A DNA stretch of 33,760 bases from Bifidobacterium jacchi (lineage in GTDB: Bacteria; Actinomycetota; Actinomycetes; Actinomycetales; Bifidobacteriaceae): NCBI RefSeq assembly GCF_009078285.1, contig NZ_RQSP01000004.1, positions 87,650 through 121,409 of the forward strand, in the 5' to 3' direction. The translations under genes were made by a program, and so were the position numbers. Below the pieces are notes generated by a model. That model was not told the DNA's origin. It searched no databases and was given only the letters and a program-made list of their open reading frames with translations. This document shows, one piece after another, positions 17,115 through 26,482 of this stretch (position 1 is its first letter; the number at the start of each line of letters is the position of its first letter).

Positions 17115-18677
17115 ATGGGTTACGAGTCACTAAGCACTGTCGTGGTGCTGGTGATAGTGGTGATCTTTCTGGTCGGTTGGCTGCCTGCGCGGACGATCGC
17201 CAGCATGAGAAAAGTGATCGAACATCGCGAGGACCAGTTCTCGACGTCGTTGCACCTGGTGGATGGCGACAGTGGCACGCGGTTTTCCGACGAGCGGACC
17301 CCACAGGCGAAAGGGATTATTATGCGGCCGAGTCAGAGCGCGAAATACACCGCGGAATATGTCGCGCGTGTGCGCAAGGCGCGCGCCGAGGCCATTCGAC
17401 GCCGCCGTATCATCGTGTTGTCGCTCTTGGTCATCACTGTCGTTGTGTTGGTGTGTGCGGTCGTACGTCATTTCAGTGCGCTGTTCGCGTTGATTCCGGG
17501 CGTGTTGCTGGCATTGGTGCTGGCGTTGGGTGTTCGGGCGAGCCGCCAGGCGCGTGAGTGGGAGCGTCGGGTCGCTCAGGAGCGGCGCGCCGGTCGATAT
17601 GGCGCGGCCGATCGCGCTGGTGCACAGCGTGCAGGTGCGCAGCGTGCAGGTGCGCGGTCGGATCGCGGGCGTTCCGACCAGTCGGCCAAGGCTCGTGGAA
17701 TGCTGCACGCCTCTCGTGCCGACGGTGTGCGAGGGGGCGCGGCGGGCGCGTCAGGGCCGGTTGCCGCTGGTGATGCCGCTAGGTCCGGTGTGTCGTCTGA
17801 CATGGCATCGTCTGGCATGGCATCTGCGGCATCTGCCAAGGCGGCGCAGGAGACGTCCACCGAGGTCATGGAGCAGCGTGAGATTCGTCGCGCGTTGCGG
17901 GCTTCCCGTGACGCGCAGCAGCAGGCCGTGGCGGCGCGGCGCGAGCGTCAGGAGCAGCGGGCGCTGCGCGACGGCTCCAAGGCGATTTCTGCAGGCAATG
18001 CCGCTGCTTCCGTGGCGCCTGTGGCATCATCTGCTTCCGCTGCCGCCCCGTCCGGTGCGTCGCCAGCCGCGGTTGCGTCGTCGGTGCCGGCTGCTCCGGT
18101 GGAGAGCGCTGCCGAGACGTCCGCTTCCGTGGCATCAACCGCAGCCGTCGCGGGGGATGCGCGTCCGTCTCAGGATCTGGTGCGCGTCGATGAGCAGCAG
18201 CCGTCCGACGAGACCAATGAACTGGCTCATGTGAAGCCGGCGCGTACGTTGGATGCGTTCGCCGTGGCCGCACAGCAGGATCTCATCTCGTTCTCGCTCG
18301 GCTCGCCGCGCAATGGCGAACAGCCGCAGCCTGCTGCGCCCGAAAGTCTGGAGATCAAGTCGACGCGACAGGTTGCCAAGGCGGTGCCTGTTGCTGCGGA
18401 TGCCGCCCAAGTTGGGCACGTCGATACTGCTGAACGCGGCGATACGACTGCGGCAATGCGCAGCGGTGCGGATGGTCGGCAGATCGGTGGCGGCGATGAC
18501 CGGCCTGCTGAGGATGCGGCGGCAGCATCGGTGGTCAATGCGGCGGATGCGTTGGCTGATGAGACCGCCAGCTCGTTCCATGACCGTGAGGTCGATGCCG
18601 ATGTCGAGGCGCCGGCGGCCACCGGGGACTCGCTCGGGGCGAACCTGCAGGCCGTGCTGGCCCGCCGTTCCGTCTGA
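17115..18677 (+). CDS. Conserved actinobacterial membrane protein with long low-complexity tail
   Basis: The 520-residue protein begins MGYESLSTVVVLVIVVIFLV, an N-terminal membrane segment (~7-24). A cytoplasmic-looking stretch with basic residues (ARVRKARAEAIRRRR) precedes two further membrane segments (~97-140, IVLSLLVITVVVLVCAVV and LFALIPGVLLALVLALGV). The rest, about 375 residues, is Ala/Arg/Ser/Asp-rich with a likely coiled-coil patch (REIRRALRASRDAQQQAVAA). It matches Rv0996 of mycobacteria in size class, topology and its position after rimJ. ATG 17115 is chosen over GTG 17109 because a -10-like TATTCT sits at leaderless spacing. Function unknown. Confidence 0.75.
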   Translation: MGYESLSTVVVLVIVVIFLVGWLPARTIASMRKVIEHREDQFSTSLHLVDGDSGTRFSDERTPQAKGIIMRPSQSAKYTAEYVARVRKARAEAIRRRRIIVLSLLVITVVVLVCAVVRHFSALFALIPGVLLALVLALGVRASRQAREWERRVAQERRAGRYGAADRAGAQRAGAQRAGARSDRGRSDQSAKARGMLHASRADGVRGGAAGASGPVAAGDAARSGVSSDMASSGMASAASAKAAQETSTEVMEQREIRRALRASRDAQQQAVAARRERQEQRALRDGSKAISAGNAAASVAPVASSASAAAPSGASPAAVASSVPAAPVESAAETSASVASTAAVAGDARPSQDLVRVDEQQPSDETNELAHVKPARTLDAFAVAAQQDLISFSLGSPRNGEQPQPAAPESLEIKSTRQVAKAVPVAADAAQVGHVDTAERGDTTAAMRSGADGRQIGGGDDRPAEDAAAASVVNAADALADETASSFHDREVDADVEAPAATGDSLGANLQAVLARRSV

Positions 18678-18791
18678 GCGTTGGGCGCTGTGCGGACTCG
18701 CCATGTTAGCGGACTCGCTAGGTCGGCAAGTGCGTCGGCAGGGGCGCCATGCCAGCAAGCGGCGCACGCTCGGCGTGTTTCACTCACAGCG

Positions 18792-18818
18792 TTAGCACTC
18801 AAGTTGGCAGAGTGCTAA
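18792..18818 (+). promoter_or_regulatory. CIRCE operator (HrcA binding site)
   Basis: TTAGCACTC (18792-18800), nine bases, GAGTGCTAA (18810-18818): an exact match to the CIRCE consensus. HrcA bound here represses the heat-shock gene downstream. It overlaps the promoter -35 region. Confidence 0.97.
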
Positions 18819-18833
18819 CAATCGCGCTACGAT
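18804..18833 (+). promoter_or_regulatory. groES promoter overlapping CIRCE
   Basis: TTGGCA (18804-18809) lies inside the CIRCE spacer, and TACGAT (18828-18833) follows at 18-bp spacing. The transcript would start near 18840 with about 100 bases of leader. HrcA binding would block the -35 region directly. Confidence 0.65.
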
Positions 18834-18937
18834 ATGACGTAGCGCGAGGGAACGCGGCATACGGTGATCGTCAGCCGCCGCAGGGCGTGTTCCGGCGCGG
18901 AACGTACTGTTTTTTGAGAATTACGAGGTGACCTACA

Positions 18938-19231
18938 GTGTCGATCAAGCTCACACCGTTGGAGGACAAGATCATCGTCAAGCAGGCCGAGGCCGAGACG
19001 CAGACCGCTTCGGGTCTGTTCATTCCGGACAACGCCAAGGAGAAGCCGCAGCAGGGCGAAGTGCTGGCCGTCGGCCCGGGTCGTCGTGACGACAAGGGCG
19101 AGCGCATCCCGATGGATGTCAAGGTTGGCGACAAGGTGCTGTACTCCAAGTACGGCGGCACCGAGGTGCACTACCAGGGCGAGGACTACCTGATCGTCTC
19201 GTCTCGTGACGTGCTCGCCATCCTCGGCTGA
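18938..19231 (+). CDS. groES: Co-chaperonin GroES
   Basis: This is the 10-kDa lid of the GroEL folding chamber, 97 residues, normal length. [20 protein letters not shown] leads into the mobile loop ([20 protein letters not shown]), then [10 protein letters not shown], and the protein ends with the conserved [14 protein letters not shown]. It starts at GTG 18938 with GAGGTGA upstream. No groEL follows: a terminator comes 20 bases after the stop. Split groES and groEL loci are known in bifidobacteria. Regulation is by CIRCE/HrcA. Confidence 0.97.
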   Translation: MSIKLTPLEDKIIVKQAEAETQTASGLFIPDNAKEKPQQGEVLAVGPGRRDDKGERIPMDVKVGDKVLYSKYGGTEVHYQGEDYLIVSSRDVLAILG

Positions 19232-19250
19232 GTCGTCGTTACCGTAAGGA

Positions 19251-19285
19251 AGCCCCGGTGTGTGTCCGCGCACCGGGGCTTTTCG
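19251..19285 (+). terminator. Intrinsic terminator of groES
   Basis: AGCCCCGGTG (19251-19260) pairs with CACCGGGGCT (19271-19280), followed by TTTTCG. The following space (19286-19562) holds a short repeat of TTTCGGTGCG near 19288-19309 and possible promoter sequence for the moxR gene (TAGACT near 19378), but no gene. Confidence 0.85.
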
Positions 19286-19562
19286 CGTTTCGGTGCGTTT
19301 CGGTGCGTTCCGCTGCTGTTCTTTGCGCTTCATTGCGCTCATGGCCGAGCGTGCGATCATGTCGGCATCGCACACGGTAGACTGATACCACTTGGATCAT
19401 CCCGAATGATCGCAAGACGAATCCCCGGCCCAACGGCCGCCAGCGCCCCACCCAGACCGTCGGACCACGGCCCGACCATAGTCGCCAACCAGCCATCATC
19501 ACCTGATCATCCATCATCCAACCAACCGCAACCACCCGAACCAACCCCGAGATGAGGTCGCC

Positions 19563-20786
19563 ATGAGGGATTTCATATTCGAGTCCGCAAGCAGCGGCAT
19601 CCCTGATGGGAATCCCGATGCCGTCAGGACTGCTAGTGCCGTCAGCGCCGCCAGCGCAGGCGCCGAAGCCAGCGCAGGCGATGCCGCATCGGCGAGCCGA
19701 ATCATCGCCGATCTTACGAATGCGTTGTGCGATGTGCTGTCGTGCTCGCGCAGTGTGGTGGAGCTGTCGGTGGCCACGTTCGTCGCCGGCGGGCATCTGC
19801 TGTTGGAGGATGTGCCGGGCGTCGGCAAGACCACGCTCGCCCGCGCGCTGAGCATTGCCATTGGCGGATCGTCGCGGCGCATCCAGTTCACGCCGGACAT
19901 GCTTCCGACGGATTTGACCGGTGTCAGTGTGTATTCGCAGGCCACCGGCCGGTTCGATTTTCATCCCGGTCCGCTGTTCGCCAACGTCGTCATCGCCGAC
20001 GAGGTGAATCGCGCCAATCCCAAGGCGCAATCCGCCATGCTGGAGGCGATGGGCGAGTCGCAGGTCAGCGTCGACGGGCGGACCTATACCATGCCGGATC
20101 CGTTCTTCGTGGTCGCGACGCAGAATCCGATCGAGCTTGAAGGCACGTACCCGTTGCCGGAGGCCCAGCTTGACCGATTCATGACATGCACGAGCTTCGG
20201 ATACCCCACGCCGGATGCCGAAGCCGCGATGCTGATGAACGCGCGTGCCGTCGATCCGCTGAGCGATCTGGAACAGGGATGCGGGCTTGACCTGATGCGG
20301 CTTGTGCGGGAATGCTGCCGCGGCGTGCGTGTGAGTGCGCCCATCGCGCACTACGTCGTCGCGCTGGTCTCGGCAACGCGGTCGATGGATGGCGTGCGCT
20401 ACGGCGTATCGCCGCGCGGTGCGTTGGCATTGACGGCGATGGCACGTGCGCATGCGTTGACGCAGGGGCGCGATTTTGTACTTGCCGACGATGTGCAGGC
20501 GGTGGCGGTTCCTGCGTTGTCGCATCGTCTGGTGCTTGACGACGCCGGATATGGCATGTCGTCCATCGAACGAGCCCGTATGGTGATCGCTTCGCTGGTT
20601 GCGGACGCGCCGGTTCCGCATGCGGACGCGGCTGTTCGGCCTGTGGACGCGGCTGTTCGGCGGTCTGCGTCGCGTTCGGCGCCGTCGCGTTCGGCATCGT
20701 CTCATTCAGAGGGGACGCCTCGCAAGGAGACGGTGTCGCGTTCGGCACCGGGGCGCATGGTGTCGTCGAGTCCGGATGGGCGCTGA
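19563..20786 (+). CDS. MoxR-family AAA+ ATPase
   Basis: The 407-residue protein has Walker A VPGVGKTTLARAL (K89), Walker B VVIADEVNRA (D146-E147) and the family block NPKAQSAMLEAMGE, followed by FFVVATQNPIELEGTYPLPE (sensor 1) and YGVSPRGALAL (sensor 2). MoxR ATPases act as chaperones for assembling partner enzymes, usually with a DUF58 protein and a transglutaminase in the same operon, exactly as here. The last ~60 residues are an Ala/Arg/Ser tail with repeats of DAAVR and RSA. The first ~40 residues are Ala/Ser-rich. GATGAGG precedes the ATG. The partner gene begins 80 bases downstream. Confidence 0.93.
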   Translation: MRDFIFESASSGIPDGNPDAVRTASAVSAASAGAEASAGDAASASRIIADLTNALCDVLSCSRSVVELSVATFVAGGHLLLEDVPGVGKTTLARALSIAIGGSSRRIQFTPDMLPTDLTGVSVYSQATGRFDFHPGPLFANVVIADEVNRANPKAQSAMLEAMGESQVSVDGRTYTMPDPFFVVATQNPIELEGTYPLPEAQLDRFMTCTSFGYPTPDAEAAMLMNARAVDPLSDLEQGCGLDLMRLVRECCRGVRVSAPIAHYVVALVSATRSMDGVRYGVSPRGALALTAMARAHALTQGRDFVLADDVQAVAVPALSHRLVLDDAGYGMSSIERARMVIASLVADAPVPHADAAVRPVDAAVRRSASRSAPSRSASSHSEGTPRKETVSRSAPGRMVSSSPDGR

Positions 20787-20793
20787 AATCGCG

Positions 20794-20847
20794 GATCGAT
20801 CGGGCTGAGTGGATTGATCGGGCTGAGCGGATCGAGCGGGCTGACTA
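20794..20847 (+). repeat. 18-bp tandem repeat, three copies
   Basis: Units at 20794-20811, 20812-20829 and 20830-20847 follow GATYGATCGGGCTGAGYG with a few changes. They fill almost the whole space between the moxR gene and the ribosome-binding site of the next gene (GGGGAGGTG near 20851). Confidence 0.85.
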
Positions 20848-20866
20848 GACGGGGAGGTGACGTGAC

Positions 20867-23800
20867 ATGACGGCGGCGGTTGGCAGGAGTCGGATGGCGA
20901 CCCGTCGTGTGCGGGGATGGCGTCGTCGCGGCTCGGTGCTGCCTTCCGGCGCAAACGTTGCTGTCATTGCCGTTGATGCCGTCGCATGGTATGCCGGTCT
21001 GCTGCTGGACGACCGTTCGCTGATGGCCGTTGCGGTCGGTCTGGCGCTGCTGCTGGGCGTGTCGCTTCTGATCGCGATCGCGCAGTGGGTGCTGCTCGAC
21101 GCAGGCGACGTGCCGACGATAGCCGATGTTCCGTCCGGGCTTGTCGATCCGGCTGATTCCCCCGTGGGTTCCTCTGAGGACTCCCCGTCGGATTCCAATG
21201 CGGTCGTATCCGGCGTCGCGCGTCGGCGTCGGCATCGTCGTTGGTTGCTGTCGCTGACCCGAATCCGGGCAAGCCGCCGGGCGATGCGAGCAAGGCGGAA
21301 GAGCCGTGCGACGCGGATGCGCACAATGTCGGTGCATGCGACCGGTCTGATTCGGCGCACACTGTTGCCGGTCGCAGTGCGCGCACAGGCCCAGTTCGAG
21401 CGGCTTGACGAATCCGGCCACGTTGTGAACCGATACGTCGGCGCGCTTCCCGCCAGTCGCGGCTGGTATCGCATGCCCTCGCAGGTCGTCCGGTGGAGCG
21501 ACCCGTTCGGCTTGTGGCGCATCGTCAAACCGCTGCGCTGCAAGTCGTCATGCGTGGTGCTGCCACAGGTCGAGCCGATGGGGAACGCGGCCGATTCGGC
21601 TGCGGACATGCGGATGCGCGGGCAGACGCAGACCGAGAACGCAGGCACGGTGCGCGCCTATGTGCCGGGCGATTCGCGCAGGATGATCTCATGGCGGCAG
21701 ACCGCTCACCGAGGCACGCTGATGACTCGCGAGACCGGCGGCGATGTTCGCGCCACGACGCTGCTGCTGCTGGACCCGTTTGACGACAACAGGCTGGAGG
21801 ACGCTGCGGCAGGCAGCCACGCCGATTCGCGCGGCGATGCGGACGCGTCATCGCCGATGGATGCGCAGGTGGCCGCCGCGATGAGCCGATGGAAGGCGTT
21901 GGATTCGTCGCGCAGCTCGTCCGCCGGCAGGGATGCCAAGCGCGCAGTGGTCGTCATGTGCGGCGAGCGGCATGCCGATCGCACCGCCGATATGCTGCGG
22001 TTGCTCGCATCCGCAGGTACCTCGGCTGCCGCGTCTGACAAAGCCGCCGCACCCGACAAGGCGGTTCAATCCGATACGGATGCCGCATCGGCCGGTCGCA
22101 CGATATCCGCCGGTCGTGCGACCGATGCCGCCCGCGATGCCGGCGACACCCGCCTCAGCGCTGCGGTCGCCGCGGTTTCGGCGACTGTGCGGCAGCTGCG
22201 TATGCGCGGCGGCATCGTCACCGTCACGCTGTTCTCCACCCAGCCCCGATCGCCATTCGCTGCGGCATTGCGTGCGGCATCGATCGGCGCTCCGCTGCGC
22301 GTGCACGTCGTGTCGGCGCACGATCAGGCAGCCGACGGGCATCCCGATGGCGACCAGCCGCGCATGACGATCATTCCCCTGCGCGACGCGGCGGGAAGCG
22401 ACGCGCCCGGAGCCGTCGCGCATGCCATACCAGCAAGCGTCTACGCGGCCAAACGCAGCCCGGTCGAAGTGCCTGACGGCACCGCGCCGAGCCTCGATGA
22501 AGCGCCGCGGCAATCCGGCATCTGGCCGCTGACGGCACTGGCGCTGCTGTCGTTTCTGCTGACGGCGCTCGATGCGCTGACCGGCATCGTCGCCCCCGGA
22601 TGGTGGTCATGGTTCGCCGCCGTCGCGATGAGTGCGCTTGCCGTCGAGTCGTCGGTTCCGTGGCGCACCCCGTGGCGCGGCACGATACGCCTGATCGCCT
22701 ATACCGCGTCGGTGCTGGTGACGGCAGTCGTGCTGATCGTGGTCAGAATACATGATGCGACCGGCGTGTGGCTGTTCTTCCAACAGATGATGAAGCATGC
22801 CCCCACGGAAGACGACGCCACCGCGATGATGCCGATTTCGCCGTGGCAGGCGCTTGGCGAGGCGTTTGAGCGCGGATTCGACCGGCTCAACGTGCAGTTG
22901 CCTCCGGTCAGCGTGGACGTCTACGGCGATCTTCCGCTGATCGTCGTGGTGGCGTTGGCGGCGATTCTGCTGCGGTGCATGCTGACATGGAGACGCGCCG
23001 CCCCGGTGCTGGCATTGCTGACGGTCGTCTCGTATGCCGCCGCCTTCGCGCTGGTCGGCAGGCAGGTGCCCATGTGGCAGTTGGCGTTGTTCATGTTCAC
23101 GGTCGCGATCAGCCTGTGGTCGGTGCGGGCGACGCCGCGGTCGGCGATCATGCCGATCATGCCGGTCGTGTCGGCCGCGCTTGTCGCCGCCATCACTGTG
23201 TCGCTGACCCCGTCCGCGCTGAGTTTCGCCTATGCGGTTCCGCTGTCGATCGGCGAGTCGAAGGGACTGCTGTCCAGCAACACCATCAATCCGATGGTCG
23301 ATCTCAAACGTTCGCTGGTCGGCGGTTCGTCGGCCACGGTGCTGCGGTATCGTGCGGACGGCCGCCGCTACCTGCGCATGACCACCTTGGACGACTTCAA
23401 TGGCGATACATGGAGCTTTGACCGGGATCTGGCGCGCGAGGGCGGCTTCTACGGGTCGGGCATCCAGCTCGGCACGTCATCGAAGAGTTCCGACGGTACG
23501 CGCCGGAACGGCTGGCGGCGCAATCTGAGATACATGGTCGCCAATCCGATGCTGTTCTACCTGATCGCCTATTCCGACGGCATGATGTCGGTCGAGGACG
23601 GTCGCGACGGCGGTGGATATGGCGATGGCGGCTATCGCGGCGATCGCTATGGCGGATTCGGCGGTAGTCGCCGCGACGATGGCGGCTTCGCATATGACGG
23701 TTCCGACGAATCGCTTGATGCGTTCACCGATGTCCAAGTGACGGTCGAATCCCTGGTCTCCAGGTTCCTCCCCGTCGCAGGCATGCCGCTGAGCCAGTCG

Positions 23801-25876
23801 ATGCAGGGTGATGACGATGATTCGAGCGATTGGGTGAGCGCCGACGACGGCACGATCTACGCGCGCGACCGCACGACCGAGCGGGGGATGACCTACGACG
23901 CGTTCGGCATCTACCTCGATCCGATCAGCAAGGCCAGCGACTTCACGCAGGTCGACGCGATCAGCCGGATCAGGGATCAACTGGTCTCAATGACCGGCGA
24001 CACCACCACCTGGTCGCAGCGCGCCGAGCTGCGTCGAGACCTGGCGGCACGCGGATACGGCACGGTTCACAACGGCTGGCTGGTGATTCCGTTGACGATG
24101 AGCGGCCAATACGCCAGCGACGGCTACACCGACCCCGACGGGCAGACGGTCCGCACCGCCGACGGTAGATCGGTGGGGTCGATATTCTTCGATTCGGCGG
24201 ATGACGACGGCATCTCGTTCGATGATTCGTTCCGCAGTCGGCTCGGACTCGGCGACTATGAGATGATCGGCATGGGCATCGCCGACAACGGCGACATCGC
24301 CGTCGCGGTCGCGCTTGACGAGTCGACCGGTCTGAGCGACGGCGACAAGGGCGCGGATGCCGATGCGTCGTCGGATCTCAATGGCGGCGAGGATTACGCA
24401 GACGACGGGAGCGATCCTGACCATTCGGCGCAGGCTCAGCGTTCGGGGTCGGTGCTCAGAACGCTGTCATCCCTCGACTATGGCGGGCTGCTCTCCTACA
24501 GCGGCGGCCTCGGCGATGGTGGCGACGACGACAACCGCTACATCCACGACATGATCGATAGGATCACGCGCAATGAAACATCAATTCGCCAACGGTACCG
24601 GTCGCTTCCCGAAGGACTTCCCGAGCAGGTCACCACACTGGTCGATCAGGCCAAGGCCGACGGCGTGCCCACAGGCGGCGATGACGCGTCGCAGCAGATC
24701 GCCGCGATGCAGTGGCTCGTCAAGTACTTCACCAATCCCGCCAACGGATTCACCTATTCGCTGACCGCGCCGGATGGCGACGGGCGCGACAACATGGCGA
24801 TGGTCGCCGCGTTCCTTGACTCGCGAACCGGGTACTGCGCGCACTACGCCTCCGCGCTCGCCGTGCTGGGGCGCGCGATGGGCGTTCCTACCCGGCTCGT
24901 GCTCGGATACAACGCCGGCAGCGGCGAGGCGAACGACGGCGGCGAGTATGCGGTGACGGCAAGCCAGCTGCATTCCTGGGTCGAGGCGTATATCGACGGG
25001 ATCGGATGGGTGCCGTTCGATGTGACGCCATCGTCCGGCGATGATGCCGCCAGCACTGCGACTCAGGAGCCGCAGTCCACGCAGACCGAAACGGAGAACC
25101 CGAGCGCAACGACGATCACGCCGCAGCAGCAGAAGACGCCGCAGTCCGAAAGCAAGACGTCGGATGATGACCAGAGCGAATCGGACGACACCGAGAAGAC
25201 GGCGGCCTCGACTGGCAACGGTGCCGCCGCCACAGCGTTCCGACTGCCGCAATGGGCGGTGATCGCACTGTGGACGTTGCTTGGCGCGGCGCTGCTTGCG
25301 GCGTGCGCTTCGGTGCCGTGGCTGATTCGCCGTATTCGGTCGCGGCGGCGATTCCGGCTGATCGCAGCCGCAGACAGTGGCGGCGGCACCGGTGGCGGCG
25401 GCAATGCTGGTGGTGGAGGCGGAACCGCTGGCAATGCGCATGCTGATGTGGGTGCCGCGCACGCGATCGACGATGCATGGATGGCCGCGTGGCGCGAACT
25501 GTGCGACACCGCCATCGATGGCGGCGCGCGCTGGAGCGGCAGCGACACTGAGCAGCGCATCGCCGAGACGATGATCGCCGCGCTCGATGATGGTTCATTC
25601 GGCGGCGAAACCCGCGCTGACGATGATCGGCGTATGGCTGATGGACGCAATAAGTCCACCGAGCGCGCGTCCGCATTGATTCGGCTGGCTGCGACGCAAG
25701 TGTCGGCCATCTCGTTCGGCGGCCTGCATGGCATGTCGCCGGACGGGCTTGCCCAACGGTTACGGGATGCGACTGCGACGATGCGCCAGGCGTGGCCGTC
25801 GGTCGGGGTGCGTCAATTCATTCGGCGATTCATTCGGCGGTGGATTCCCGCTTCGGTGTTCCGTCCAAAACGTTGA
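20867..25876 (+). CDS. DUF58-transglutaminase (TgpA-like) fusion membrane protein
   Basis: The protein has 1669 residues. Two membrane segments (~27-73) precede a DUF58 domain whose signature is at 262-290 (VRAYVPGDSRRMISWRQ, then HRGTLMTRE). From ~552 several membrane segments follow (to ~800), then a large external part with a Gly/Asp/Tyr-rich stretch (~910-950). The transglutaminase-like domain (~1285-1390) has a full triad: C1324 in GYCAHYASA, H1369 in LHSWVEAY, D1385 in PFDVTP. A Thr/Ser/Gln/Glu linker, a last membrane segment (~1464-1485) and a DUF4129-like cytoplasmic tail complete it. DUF58 and transglutaminase are usually separate genes after moxR; here one frame carries both. GGAGGTG precedes the ATG. 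The likely role is envelope protein crosslinking or cell-wall maturation with MoxR as assembly factor; the substrate is unknown. Confidence 0.88.
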   Translation: MTAAVGRSRMATRRVRGWRRRGSVLPSGANVAVIAVDAVAWYAGLLLDDRSLMAVAVGLALLLGVSLLIAIAQWVLLDAGDVPTIADVPSGLVDPADSPVGSSEDSPSDSNAVVSGVARRRRHRRWLLSLTRIRASRRAMRARRKSRATRMRTMSVHATGLIRRTLLPVAVRAQAQFERLDESGHVVNRYVGALPASRGWYRMPSQVVRWSDPFGLWRIVKPLRCKSSCVVLPQVEPMGNAADSAADMRMRGQTQTENAGTVRAYVPGDSRRMISWRQTAHRGTLMTRETGGDVRATTLLLLDPFDDNRLEDAAAGSHADSRGDADASSPMDAQVAAAMSRWKALDSSRSSSAGRDAKRAVVVMCGERHADRTADMLRLLASAGTSAAASDKAAAPDKAVQSDTDAASAGRTISAGRATDAARDAGDTRLSAAVAAVSATVRQLRMRGGIVTVTLFSTQPRSPFAAALRAASIGAPLRVHVVSAHDQAADGHPDGDQPRMTIIPLRDAAGSDAPGAVAHAIPASVYAAKRSPVEVPDGTAPSLDEAPRQSGIWPLTALALLSFLLTALDALTGIVAPGWWSWFAAVAMSALAVESSVPWRTPWRGTIRLIAYTASVLVTAVVLIVVRIHDATGVWLFFQQMMKHAPTEDDATAMMPISPWQALGEAFERGFDRLNVQLPPVSVDVYGDLPLIVVVALAAILLRCMLTWRRAAPVLALLTVVSYAAAFALVGRQVPMWQLALFMFTVAISLWSVRATPRSAIMPIMPVVSAALVAAITVSLTPSALSFAYAVPLSIGESKGLLSSNTINPMVDLKRSLVGGSSATVLRYRADGRRYLRMTTLDDFNGDTWSFDRDLAREGGFYGSGIQLGTSSKSSDGTRRNGWRRNLRYMVANPMLFYLIAYSDGMMSVEDGRDGGGYGDGGYRGDRYGGFGGSRRDDGGFAYDGSDESLDAFTDVQVTVESLVSRFLPVAGMPLSQSMQGDDDDSSDWVSADDGTIYARDRTTERGMTYDAFGIYLDPISKASDFTQVDAISRIRDQLVSMTGDTTTWSQRAELRRDLAARGYGTVHNGWLVIPLTMSGQYASDGYTDPDGQTVRTADGRSVGSIFFDSADDDGISFDDSFRSRLGLGDYEMIGMGIADNGDIAVAVALDESTGLSDGDKGADADASSDLNGGEDYADDGSDPDHSAQAQRSGSVLRTLSSLDYGGLLSYSGGLGDGGDDDNRYIHDMIDRITRNETSIRQRYRSLPEGLPEQVTTLVDQAKADGVPTGGDDASQQIAAMQWLVKYFTNPANGFTYSLTAPDGDGRDNMAMVAAFLDSRTGYCAHYASALAVLGRAMGVPTRLVLGYNAGSGEANDGGEYAVTASQLHSWVEAYIDGIGWVPFDVTPSSGDDAASTATQEPQSTQTETENPSATTITPQQQKTPQSESKTSDDDQSESDDTEKTAASTGNGAAATAFRLPQWAVIALWTLLGAALLAACASVPWLIRRIRSRRRFRLIAAADSGGGTGGGGNAGGGGGTAGNAHADVGAAHAIDDAWMAAWRELCDTAIDGGARWSGSDTEQRIAETMIAALDDGSFGGETRADDDRRMADGRNKSTERASALIRLAATQVSAISFGGLHGMSPDGLAQRLRDATATMRQAWPSVGVRQFIRRFIRRWIPASVFRPKR

Positions 25877-25910
25877 TATTGCAACGAGACACGCCGAAGA
25901 GCGTGGCGAC

Positions 25911-25939
25911 TTGCAAGAAGCGCGAAGTCATGGCATATT
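25911..25939 (+). promoter_or_regulatory. Promoter of the tRNA-rpmG cluster
   Basis: TTGCAA (25911-25916) and CATATT (25934-25939) are 17 bp apart, about 40 bases before the first tRNA. Confidence 0.55.
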
Positions 25940-25980
25940 AGTCGAGTTGTCAAAAACGGTCTAGGTCGTTGCGGCAACAT

Positions 25981-26062
25981 GGCGGATTTCCCAAGCGGTC
26001 AAAGGGAACTGACTGTAAATCAGTCGCCTCGTGCTTCAGTGGTTCGAATCCACTATCCGCCA
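25981..26062 (+). tRNA. tRNA-Tyr (anticodon GTA)
   Basis: The acceptor stem GGCGGAT (25981-25987) pairs with ATCCGCC (26055-26061), with discriminator A. The anticodon loop CTGTAAA gives GTA. The long variable arm and T-loop TTCGAAT are present, as expected for a class II tRNA. Confidence 0.96.
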
Positions 26063-26063
26063 C

Positions 26064-26135
<72 letters not shown>

Positions 26136-26139
26136 CTCT

Positions 26140-26213
26140 GGCGGGATAGCTCAGCTGGCTAGAGCGTACGACTCATAATCGTAAGGTCAAGAGTTCGAGT
26201 CTCTTTCTCGCTA
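26140..26213 (+). tRNA. tRNA-Met (anticodon CAT)
   Basis: Acceptor GGCGGGA (26140-26146) pairs with TCTCGCT (26206-26212) including G-T pairs, discriminator A. Anticodon stem TACGA/TCGTA encloses CTCATAA. It pairs fully at the acceptor end, so it reads as elongator rather than initiator tRNA. Confidence 0.94.
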
Positions 26214-26261
26214 CAAATATCGGCGAAGGCCGATGGACAACGACCACAAGAGGTGAATTAG

Positions 26262-26432
26262 ATGGCAAGCAAGAGCGCCGACATTCGTCCAGGCATCACG
26301 CTGGCATGCACCGAGTGCAAGGAGCGTAACTACATCACGACGAAGAACCGTCGCAACACGCCGGATCGTCTTGAGCTCAAGAAGTTCTGCCCGCGCTGCG
26401 GCAAGCAGACCGTGCACCGCGAGACCCGCTGA
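26262..26432 (+). CDS. rpmG: 50S ribosomal protein L33
   Basis: The 56-residue protein [20 protein letters not shown], then [20 protein letters not shown] and [15 protein letters not shown], is L33 of the zinc-binding form: both CxxC pairs (CTEC and CPRC) are present. AAGAGGTG lies before the ATG. It sits 48 bases behind the tRNA-Met, the usual actinobacterial tRNA-Thr/Met-rpmG order, and ends at an intrinsic terminator. In other actinobacteria the neighbouring murB is separated by MaoC-type genes, which are absent here. Confidence 0.97.
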   Translation: MASKSADIRPGITLACTECKERNYITTKNRRNTPDRLELKKFCPRCGKQTVHRETR

Positions 26433-26455
26433 GCGCTTTCAACGCACTTTTTCAG

Positions 26456-26482
26456 ACCCGACCTTCACCGGTCGGGTTTTTT
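26456..26482 (+). terminator. Intrinsic terminator of rpmG
   Basis: ACCCGACC (26456-26463) pairs with GGTCGGGT (26470-26477), followed by six T including the last stem base (26477-26482). Confidence 0.9.

Noticed and set aside
17108-17126. A partial match to the 19-bp cluster motif (GTGTGCATGG) at the start of the membrane protein gene
   Set aside because: Only the central ten bases match and the CGTAC half is absent; likely chance and coding constraint.
18678-18937. Possible small gene between the membrane protein and groES
   Set aside because: Short frames only; the space is explained by the CIRCE operator, promoter and leader.
19239-20705. 488-codon minus-strand frame opposite moxR
   Set aside because: The plus strand encodes all MoxR motifs; the minus frame is Arg/His-rich without motifs.
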